From positions 1,029,501 to 1,093,500 of the forward strand of contig OX419336.1 in the NCBI GenBank assembly GCA_948470475.1: 64,000 nucleotides of DNA, written 5' to 3'. Shown here piece by piece: positions 30,601-42,600 of the stretch. The notes below the pieces were generated by a model that worked only from the letters and a program-made list of their open reading frames with translations, did no database searches and was not told the origin of the DNA. The translations under genes and the position numbers were made by a program. This DNA comes from Galaxea fascicularis. Taxonomy: Eukaryota > Cnidaria > Anthozoa > Scleractinia > Euphylliidae. Within the stretch, counting starts at the first letter, position 1. Each line of letters opens with the position of its first letter.

Positions 30601-33600
30601 GGTAATTTAACTGTCCTACCCCAGGATTCTACGATTCAACATGACATTGTTAAAGTATCGAAACAACAAGTTTTAATTTCCTTTTTCTTAGAATATTCCG
30701 GTAGAGCCCATCCTGCGGCAGGTGAAAATACGATTCGGCGGCACTGCTGGTTTTTTTTTTTAATCTTTGGTGATTCGAAATATAATGTCAGCTAAAAGAA
30801 GAGTATGCTTATCATCTCCTTGTCATTTAGAAGAACCCAAGGAGAAGAAAGAAGAAAAGAAACCAGAGATGAAAGAGAAAGATCCCTGGTGGACGCCTAA
30901 AGATACAGAGGAGAACCTGTCGAGAGGTACGTGCCAGACCCGGAGGTGGTGGTGGGGGGGGGGGGGGGGGAGAGGGGGTGTGGTACTCCTCGGAATTCTT
31001 GATTGGGGTGTGCTGCCTGGTTCTCCAAACCCTAACCCTATTTCAGACCAAATCATTCCATTTTCCATACCCATTTTCAGACCTGACGTTGCAGTTACCA
31101 ATGTTTCCTCTCAGTGCCGAAGCCAAGAATTGGTAAAATTCAGCTGGAATGATATATTTTGGTTACTTCTTTTTCCATATTATTCATTCGGAGTTGAAAA
31201 GACAAGTACGTTCCCGTTATATCCTTGAAAACGATACCCGCTTTAAGACCATGATGGTCATAATTTATACCCGTTTTCAGACCAAGGCGGCTCACGAACC
31301 ATACCCTTTGGGGCGGCACATACCTTTATATCTTATATAGGGGAGTCCTCCCCCCCCCGGGGGGAGGAGTGCCAGATCGCTATGTCCCCTGTGTACCTCA
31401 TGTTTCGGGAGTTACGAACGCACCGAATGCGCTCCTCATTTAATCGACCAACTCAGTGTTCTCTTTCCTCTCGAAAGGTCTTGGAGATCACATCAAGTGG
31501 GTATCCTACGAGAAGGGACTGAAGGAAGCTAAAAACAGGTTTGTTCTTTTCCAGTTATCGTAAAGATATTGGTTAACATGTTCAGATCTAACAGCGGAAT
31601 GCTTCATAAACTTATCTTTGAACAACCGTTGTTAAGGTATGAAAACGCGGCTACGTACTTATTGCGAGAACCAAGCCAACCAAAAGCCATCTAATAAACA
31701 TAAAAGTAGTTTGCTTTCATTTGACAGAATTAAAGCCTTCAAAATACCCTCCCCGCTTAATTCTCGATCGACCCAGTCTTTCTTCTTGTTCTTACATTTT
31801 CGGAGTGATCTTTAGTTATAACAAATGTGGGGACCCTGTGAAATTTACAACCACAATTGTTTCCTTGATTGTGTTTGACTACAGTTTCGAATTTATTTAA
31901 CCCATTTAATTACCCTTTCTCGCCGTAGCAACAAGAAGATGCTCTTGATCATTCACAAGTCCTGGTGCAGTTCATGTAAAGGTAAAAATAATGCAGCATT
32001 GCTTTTATCAGCACTTAGCGACATATTGGTAATTGCCTCAAACGTTTTTGAAACCATCCTGCGTTTCTACATAGGCGCCTGTGTAACACTAAGGTAAAAC
32101 TCTCTGTTGCTCAAGGGATGTGGTTAATGAAAGTTACACCAATGAAATGCAAATGACGAATTACCGTTTTTATTTCCAAACTAGCCTTGAAACCTAAACT
32201 GGCAAATCACAAAGAATTTGCTGAACTCAGCAAGAGATTCGTGATGGTGAACACGGAGGATAAGGACGAACCAAAAGGGGAACAGTTTGACGTGGACGGC
32301 AAATACGTACCAAGGATTTTCTTTTTAGGTAAAAATCGTCCATGTATTCTGTTTTTAGTGTCACTTAGATAACCAAGATTAGTATTTACTGTAACAGTGG
32401 ATAGAGGTTTGCGCTCGCTCTGACCCGCTACTCAAACTCGAGATATCAAGCGCTATTCGCCTCCAAGCAACTCGCGCGAAAATCATAATTGTTGATAGGA
32501 ATAAATGAGTTCAAAATCATTATTTTTGAACTTTATTATCTCACTGTTTTAGTATAAACTAAACCAATTATTCACCTCAGTGTCCGTGAACAGTGGTGGG
32601 TATTTGTTACTATCGCTATCGTCAGAAAAGTTAAAACAGGAGCCTATCACTAGGAGCATACAACTCAATGTCACAGTATTTTTACAGAGCGATTTATTTT
32701 AGACTATCTTTCCCGTGAAAAAAGACAGTTTCGGCACACGTGATACCTGCTGATGTTCTACAACGGGCCCAATGGCAGACTCTATCTATTTATTATAAAT
32801 CAGCCATTTTATCTGTTTTTATAAGCTTTTCACGATAGGTTACCTGTCACACTAATCGATCTGATTTTCAAGTAACGGGCCACAAATTATTCAACCCGGA
32901 CTTGCGCTTCTTTAATTGTTCCACGCTTCAACACGCGTTACATGAAAGACTCTGTTGCGTTTAGAGGCTCAGTCCTATGGAATGCAGTGACCAACAACTG
33001 TAGTACCCTGACAGAAAACATTCCGTATCGTGACCTCAAGCTAAAGCTTAAATCTCTAGCTAATCTTAATGAATTTAGCTTCAAGATAACGTCGGTATCC
33101 ACTTGTAATTTTAGAAAACATGACTTTGTATATACTTAAATTTATGTTTATATTCATATCTGTTAGCTCCGCTAATTTAAGTTCAACGTTTTTTTTCTGT
33201 TTATACCCCTAGTTAGTTTACTACGTGATAAGTTAATTGTAAACGACCCCACAAGCTCATGTAGCTTTAATCTGAACTCATCGTTTTAAAATAAAGGCCA
33301 TCTATCTATCTGCCTCATCATCATCACCTTTCTTCTGTTCTAAGGTTTCTTAGCTTCGCAGCTTCACCGTTATCTGTTGTCTTATCTTTTTACATCACTC
33401 TTTTTATTTAAGATTCTAACGGAAATGTGGAGAAAGATTTATGGAATGAAGGAACAAAACACAAGCATGTGAAATATTACTACCAGGATGGAGAAGAATG
33501 TAAGTGATACATTCAGTATCAAACATTTAAACTAAAAGAAAAGAAGCAGCCACACAAACAAACAGTTTCACAAGGCTGCTAATGTTTCTATTGCCAGATC

Positions 33601-36600
33601 AGTTCAAAAACAGAGTCAAACAATAAGCGGCCGTTTTCCTTTTTTCTCAGTGGTTGCGGCAATGAGAAGAGCATTGAAGATTGCAGACCAACCAAAGCCT
33701 GCTTCTGATAATGGTATAGTATGCAACCACAAGTTTCCCATTACAGTAAGACTTTGTGTATCCGATTAGCGCAAACACCAATATAGTGATTATTTAAAAT
33801 CTGTGATTTTTAACAGGATGGGGAAAAGATATTGACTGGTATTTACTCGAAGATGGCTTTGAAAAGGCAAAAGAAGGGTGAGGCAATTAGAATATTTCTT
33901 GGAATCTTCCAGGACGGGTTTGTATGTATGAATGTGTGGACCGAAATGTACCTGAAGTTGACGGACTGTAAGAGAAAAAGTAGTAGACGTTTGCACGTAT
34001 GTATCATGTCAGACGTCTCCAGAAAATGGCTACGTAGACGGTGTCTTCTGGAAATGGACACCGCCCGCTCTCGTTAACTCCTGCATGAAAAAAAAATCCC
34101 TCAGATGCAGGCGCGGATCCAGGATTTTTTAATGAGGGGTGGCCGACACATTCGGCCACCAAACTATACTATATGTTTTGGGACCCATGCATGTATTTCC
34201 TTTTTTTCACGTATTAGATTTTTATGGTGGGCTTCTCCGAAGGGGGGTGGTTAGCCATCCAATCCACCCCCCCTGGATCCGCCCCTACAGATGAGACTTA
34301 ATGAGGTATTAAGATCGGATTGTCCTGAGGGTAGAGTTAGTGAGGCAAAACATGTCTTTTGAAAGGCATCTAAAAGTAAAAGCATAGCACCGGGGGTATT
34401 TGAAAAGGAGAAAACAGGTACCTCTGCGTGCGGGACTACACTCTCTATCAAGACAACTTCTAACATTTATTTCCCGCTCCATTTGCAGCAACAAACCATT
34501 GATGTTGATTGTTCACAAGTCATGGTGCTCGGCCTGTAAAAGTAAGCAAAAACAAAACATGTAGAAAACCACGATTTAAGTATTCTCTTTAGAAACACCT
34601 TCGCGATGCTTAACGACAAACGAAAGCAATCAAACAGGTCTTAAGTTGTGTCAGTCGTTTTTTGTTCACTTAATGATTCTCTTTTATTTGTAAAAGAACT
34701 ACGTTTCTCGTATCAATGTCAGCACGGTTTTTTCTTTCATTCTACAGCTTTGAAAAAGAAGGTTGCCAAGTCCAGCGAGATTGCCAAAATGAGCAAACAT
34801 TTTATCATGATCAACATTGAAGTAAGATTGTCATTCAATGCACCATGTAATGTCAGTAACATTAGGTTATTCTGCCAAATTATCAAATTATCACATTATC
34901 AATTGTTGTCTTTCTTAGGACGATGGAGGAAAAGTAGCGGAAAAATATGATGTGGATGGTGCCTACGCTCCAAGAATGTTTTTCATAGGTTTGACTTTAG
35001 TCATTGAATTTTTGCAAGCGTATACCACTTTTTATTTAATTAAGCTTAATGTATTTAGTTTAACTTAAGGCAGTTCAAACCTAGGACTTACAATTTACAT
35101 TTAACTCTGACGTTTCTGTTTTCCATTTCTCGGCTGTCTCTACATTTTCCAGATCCTTTCACACGCAAGATAATGAAGGAATTCCACAACACTGACCCCG
35201 GCTTCAAGGACTACAAGTACGCTTACGGAGAACCTAAAGAAAGTAAGCGGTCACTTAACTCAGTATAACAACGATTGAGAGCGAGCTAGAGACAAAGGCG
35301 ACTCGCAAACCAGTTAATCTAGGATATTTAGGTTATTCAAATTTCCGTTCAACCCTTGAACTCCCAAGATCTAATTGTTAATTTTCCTTTTTAGCCGCTA
35401 CATATTTCCTTGCACATTAGTTGAGAGAATCTGGGGTTCTATCAAGATAACATCCTCTGGCTGATAAGTTTGTCTATTTTCATGCCCTGTCTGCTGAAAA
35501 TGTATTGATATTATAAGGGGTCCAAGTACCAGTGTTCTTTTTCTTCTAAAATTCAGTTGTGGATATGATGAAGAAAGTTCTTGAGAAAGGAGTAGATGCG
35601 AGTGTTGCACCTGATAGAGGTACGTGAGCTCCCATGAAATTAAAACAATTTGTATAATAAGCTGCATTATGCATGCGTTTTGATTGGTTCTTACTTATGA
35701 TCTACTAGAGGACAGACGCACGAATGACGTCATCACTTAAAACTTTTTCCCTCTGTTTTTCTAAAATGGCAGAAAGTTGTGAAAATTTAGAAAACAGTTT
35801 ACCAGATTAGGTGAACGAAGACGTAGAAAAACGTCTTCCCGAGGCTTTAGACAACCGAGAATGTCACTGCTGTTCTTCTCACATTTTGACGTCTTCTGTG
35901 ATGTATTACTGAACCGACGCACGGCAACATAGAATCTATTTGTTGAATATATACTGGTTTTCGGCACGTGGTTTATATGTTAAAAGTCGGTGGGACAATT
36001 CCCGTTTACCCCTTCCCCCCTTCCCCCTCCCTATTACAATGTTGATTTTAACGGTCTTCAACACGAAGATTAGTCCATCGACGGCTCGAAAATTTCAACA
36101 TTGTCTGGGGGGAAGGGAGGGGGAGGGGGTTCTAAAAAAGCAGTGAAAGAAGAGCATGCTTTGGTGTTACACGGATACAGGTGTGCGTAGTAAATTTACT
36201 AGTTTTCGTTTGACTAGTTTGACAAGTGTCCCAAGGTTTTATGACCTGCATTTTTGGCCGTTGAATCTAACTTACCATTGATTGCTATTAAACCCTGAAT
36301 AATTAGGGTTACGAAACAATTGGAATTGAGATTTCACTTAGTTTAAATAAAAATTTACCCATATCGGAAATCAAATTTGACCTGAGACATTTATAACTTT
36401 TTTAATTTCTTCCATGAGACGTCAATCTCGCTGTGACTAACGTACCTTCAATATTACACACGACTCCTCCTCTCTTCTTTACTGATTCAGTGATACTAAA
36501 CTTCTGAGTTACCCTAAATCGCGAGGTTTAAGGAGGAAGTTCTTTAAGGCCCGTCTTGTTGCTTCCTCCAACGTAGCAAAGATGCTGCCTTTTAGGGCAA

Positions 36601-39600
36601 CACTAAAGTATTAACACAGTCTCAAGTGTTGTAAAATGCCTGTTATTAAGTTTTCTGTGATGGATACTGATCATTATCTTTTCTTTCCGGTTTAGGTTTT
36701 GGTGCTAATTTCAAATGGATGAAACTTGATCATGCGCTCAAGGAGGCAAAGCAATCGTAAGTGCGGAGATGACGCGCGCATACTGAGCTGTCTGAGTCTG
36801 TTGTGATTGGTCAAGGCAGTTGCTTACAACACTTGAAAACCATCGTCCAGATCGTATCCATAACAATGCATATCTTAACCACTCCCAAGCATTGCTGATC
36901 TGTTCACCTACTCAAACTATCATAGAAAGCCGTCTTAGTTTGGACGCATTCTGATTGGATGTATATACAGTAATCTCAGAACTTCAGGACTTGGGCTTGG
37001 TGTCTGTAATGGCAATAGTCCTTGCGTCGGAAACTTTAATTTATTTCTCAGTGATTCTCCCATGTCACACTTCAGCTCCTTACAAACGGAACTGAGAGTC
37101 TCAATACCAGGGAAGTTTCTGACGGATGGGATCTGACAGTATTCTTGGTTTCAATTTGCACTGTGCACTGATAGCTGAATATGTAACTTAATTCTAGACT
37201 AACTTCTAGTTTGTTCTTCAGCTGTGTTTCAAAACTATATCTAATCACCTAGAGTTTTATTATTTAGAACGCGTTTTTGCCAGGCAGTTTGACGACATCT
37301 GACATCTGATTTTTGTTTTCTTCTCAGTAATAAGCCCATCATGATGGTATTACACAGAAGCTGGTGTCAAATCAGTCAAGGTAAGCTATAGAATCAGACA
37401 GTTTTCTACCCTATTCTATGAAGGTCCAAAAGTTTACAATTCCCTAATCCCGGAATAACCTGCTCCTCTTCTCTGACTTCTTTTAAAAAATGCCCAAATA
37501 ATTTCTCCTTGGCAAGTAACCTTAATATCTTAGTGTTTAATGTTAGATAGTCCGTATTGGTGTTTTTGGTTCATATATATCGTAAGGAAGTGTGAGGAAA
37601 CCTAATTCTACATAAGCCCCGCGGTTTCCTTGAGGTTTCCTCGCCGTAACTTGTTCATGCATTTTTGTATTACGTTTTGTCGTCGCTGTGCTAGTTTAAG
37701 ACCGTTTAACGTAACATGGCGAATTGTAAATAAAGTTCCGGTGTACCGTGATACTATTGCAGGTCTCAAACCTAAAATTGCTGAATCAAAGGAAATCAAT
37801 GAACTCAGCAAAAACTTTATAATGGTAAACCTTGAGGTAAGGGTCAATATGTTGTAAACCCCTCTGATTCTAACAAGGTGAAACAAAACTGTGCTATTCT
37901 CAAGTGAAAATGATATTTTAAAAGTTACTCCTAAGGTTTTTCTCGGTGCAAATGATAGATAAGAAAATATTTCGAAAAGCAATTTATAATAAAAACTAGC
38001 TAAAAGAAACGACGTTTCAGTCGAATTCATCTTGGCGCCATTTTCAAGTCAAAAGTCATTGCTCGAGTATAAAAGACGTTTGACTAGAAAATGAATCCAA
38101 GATGACTCCCAAATGTTGCCAACATCTGGGAGTCATCTTGGATTCATTTTCATAGTAACTGGTAAAGCACGAAAATTGGACGCTTGTTTTTGACGACTAT
38201 TGTCAAACACTGATTACAAATTTGCAATAGCGTTCGATCACAGTCATATCGACGCCGGCAAAATTAACACGTTTCGTTCCTGAATTTTCTTCGCGTCGAA
38301 AAGATGGAGGGAAGGGAGGGAAAATGCTTCGCGTGAAAGAAATCCCAGGGAAAAGTATCTGAAACAAATCAGGTCGATCTGACACCGTGACATCTGCTGC
38401 AGAACCGCAGAAGTTCGCCCTGCCCCTTGAAATTGCCCGATGCCACACATTTTTCATCACCGCCGAGGCAACCAATTATGAACACTGTACGGTTTCTTGT
38501 TTCGTAGGATGACGAAATACCGAAGGATGGTCGATACGATGTGGATGGCTCTTATGTTCCAAGGATTGTTTTCTTAGGTATCTAACCATTTCATTTCATT
38601 GATCTCCAACAAAATAAATAACGGCCCCTACTGTCTGTTTTAACGTTCTGGAAACAGTAGAGCCTGCTCAGATAATACGACGAAGCGTTCTAATTAGAGA
38701 GCTGAGTTCAACTTTAGTTTACAGCCGTCAGATAATCCCTAGACGACAAGCGAGAAAGCGTAAAAAATTGCGATGATTTCATCTGGTGTAATGTGACGAG
38801 ATAAACAGGCGAACTTCACAGATGGATTATGAGAACGTTTGTCGTCTTTAATGTGTGAAAATAACTTCAGCCGTCAGCTTCAAACATCGCAATGGCATTT
38901 AGTATTTATAAGGCGCTACTAATATTTAAAAAGTATAGGCTTTGCTGCATTGCAAATACGCCGTGCATTTTTCTACCGTAAATTCCATCTCCAATTAACC
39001 CCTTTCCTTTTCGGCAGATTCCGAAGGCAACTTAAAGAAAGAAATAGACAATGAAAATACTGATCTTGACAAGACAAAGTTCTTCTACAAGTCATCCGAA
39101 GAAAGTAAGTATATTCTCTGATGATTATGGTAGATAATTTGGTGTAATAATAAGCAATATTTCAATTACATTAGAATTATTTTCAAGATATTCCGCTTTG
39201 TTGTTTTCTCTATTTGTTTCATGTACTCATTATTTTGTACAATGACGATATCTGACCGATTCAACCACATTTCACTCTGTTTTGCAGTCGTCAAGTCGAT
39301 GAAGAAGCTTGTACCAGAACCAGCTGGTCTAGACAGAGGTACTTTTTGCTCCAAGAATACCAATTATCATGATTTATCTTCTGTGTTTCTAATTTATAAT
39401 GGTGATGTTTTTTTGCAGGATTTGGCAAGAATATTACTTGGATGAGAATGGAGGAAGGTCTTGAAGAAGCAAAGAAGAAGTAGGCTGTGTAGTTTCACCT
39501 TAAACGAGAAACTTTGCCACAGCTGACGTTATAAATTAGTCCATTGGGTACTAGCAGTACCGTGCTGGATACACAGTTCTATTCACTTAGGGGGAGGGGT

Positions 39601-42600
39601 GGGGGGATACTTTTTGCCTTTTGCTACTGAGAAAGGGTCTGTACACAATTTAGACCATTAATTGTAATAACGAAATCAATCTCATTTTAACATCTTTGCA
39701 TGTAAGCTCGCATGTATGTACTGGATCCTATATATCTGAGGCAACAATTCAATCACTAAAAAGGTAAAGGTTTCTTGAGATCTCTTTAAATCTTACCAAC
39801 TTTATGTTTATTTGACGTACTACAGTGAAAAACCAGTGATGCTGATCATACATAAATCATGGTGTGGCGCGTGTAAAGGTATGGTGAGTTTTACTTCCGG
39901 AATCCCATAGAACACGCCACGCATGTCGCCATGGGGCATAAGGCTGGAACTCCAAAACCCTCAGCTTTAAGGCGACAATTATGGAGCCTGTAACAGTCAC
40001 CACTATGTAGAGACGTTTATAAACTCAGTACTGTAGTGAAAAAAAACTGATGAAGGACTGTCTCAGAAAACGCAGTTGACAGGCAAGGTAAAAAAATGAC
40101 GAAACACCAATGATTAGATTGATATTACAGTGCGTGGTGCGAATGAAAGGGTTTGTTTGAATATCAACCACTGCCGAAATAACGTTTTTTTTTTGTTTTC
40201 ATCAGATAAACGAGGTTTTTGACAGAAGCCTTCGTTTGACACTACTGTTTGTTTACTCGATGTTTTCAAGCTAGACTTGATCTCAGTTCGGTCCAATCTA
40301 AGTTGTTTGAGCCTCACTGAGTTTCTCAGTTCAAACCACATTAATGGAAGTACTTTGTTTTCGTCTTGCTAGCCTTGAAACCAATTGTGGCAGAGTCTAA
40401 AGAAATTGTTGAACTCAGTAAGAAGTTCGTCATGATAAATTTGGAGGTTAGTACTAAGATACAGAATTGGTCATTACAGGCAGCCTTTGTTTTTGTTTCT
40501 TCTTATACAGTCTTGATCAGAATTTAAAAAGTCTACAAAACACACCCACCTGCAAACCTCAAGGGGAAGGACCTTTAAGGACCTTTTTTGGAGGAATCAT
40601 GTCTGTTAATAACTATCGGATATAAAAATTCATTGGAATGATCATCAGGAAATGACTGCAAAGGGCTCCTAGAGGCTTCGCTGCTAGCCGGCCATTGCGC
40701 TGAACAGAACTTAAGAGAACAGAAAGACTCTCGCTTTTCATGAGTGAAATGAATCAGTACAATTACTCAATTATCAGCTCATTCATTGCGATTGTTGTTT
40801 ATGTCACCAGGACGACGAAGAGCCTAAGGATGAGCAATTTGACGTTGATGGAAAATATTTCCCGCGAGTCTTCTTTCTAAGTGAGTATCTTATATAAGGG
40901 TGTGTTCACATTAGTGCCCATTGAGCACCGTACTCCGGCACCGTGCCCGGGCACCAAGTGTGAACACAGCCTTATTTTGATGTGTTTTATCACAGTATGT
41001 TTTATTGCAGTATTCACCTTTCTATTTGCTATCACAGATCATGAAGGCAAAGTGCAAAAAGACCTTCACAATAACGACCTTGAATACATCAAGTACAAGT
41101 TCTTTTACAACGATGACGAAGAGCGTAAGTGAACGCGATATTTAGAATGGTTTTATAAAAAATATACGGCAAACGTTTGTCAGCTTTCTTCAGCAGTTCA
41201 TGATAAAGCCAAAAGCCACACGTGTTACGGACTAGGATAAGAAATGCTTACTAACGTAACAGTAACAATTCCGTACGAGTTCTCGTCCGTTTCAAAAGCA
41301 AAACGTCGCTATAAATATTCCTCTTTCGTTTTATTTTCTTTGTGGTTATACTGTAAATGGTGACTTATTCCTATAACCTCTATAACCGTTTTTGGCGAAG
41401 TTCATCCATGAGCTGAAAAAATTCATCTGCACAATAAGACAGCGTTAGAGTTCGTTTAAATTTACTGTGGACTAACTTCTTTTTTCAATGATATTTATTG
41501 TCAAGTGATACACACGATGAAAACAGCTTCGAAGAAACTTGTCAAGGCACCGCCGTCTTTGGATAGAGGTAAACTGAAATAATTATGTATCAGATCGTAA
41601 TCACTTTTATTAAATCACTCAGTTAGAGCGCGCGCTGTGATTGGTCAATTTTAGCGGGCCGTACTCTACTGTACGGCCCGCTAAATTTTAAAGTTTCCTT
41701 TTCCGCGCGCCTGATTAACCTCAGAGATACAATAAATATCTTACTAACCTCGTTTTCTCGGTCCGTACTTTCCCGTTGATTTATGGCCCGCGCGCTTCGA
41801 GCTTGGGCCATAAGTGATCGGGAAAAAAACTCGGTCCGTAACTTACAGTCGGTTAGTAAGAGGATTCATTCAACTTGGTTAACGAACGCACCAAAAGGGT
41901 GAAATATTAAATGGAAAATTCTCAATCCCACACGTAAAAACAAACATCAAGCACGCTTTTGTGCACCCTACTTCCGAGGTATTTTTTATTCGTTAACATC
42001 GGCAAAGAAATGAAAATTACAACAATCTCTTCTAGGATTAGGGAAAGAAATAAACTGGATGAAGCTTGAAGAGGCTTACGTCGAGGCAAAAAAGAGGTAT
42101 TTCAACTGCATTGATCATATGCTTCACAGAATATAGCACGCGTTGGACGTTCTTAAAACCTTGGTAAACAGAGAGGCAGTGATATTGTACATGAGTAACG
42201 GCATAAGTTACTCTCCCTTCTATGTAAGGAGTTTGTACATTTTCTTTTCCTTTTATCCTCGGTAGCTGGAAGCCGATATTTCTGTTGATTCACAAAAGCT
42301 GGTGCAGTGCTTGCCAGGGTATGTAATACGACATATTTTAAAGTTTTAAAACTTCTGCCTTTAAACGACAGCGTAGGGAATAAACGACAATTACGCAGAG
42401 TCGGTAACGTTTCATTTTTTTTTTCATTACACCCAGTTTGAAATCTTCGGTTATTCTTACAGTCTGATTGGCTCTCAACAGTGTAATTTATTCACAATGA
42501 ATCGCACTATTTTTTGCTCTAAATCGCATCCTTTTTTAGCCCATCAAAATTTCTTGAAGTAAACATTAAATAAAGATTAATAATGACAAGAACTGCATGA

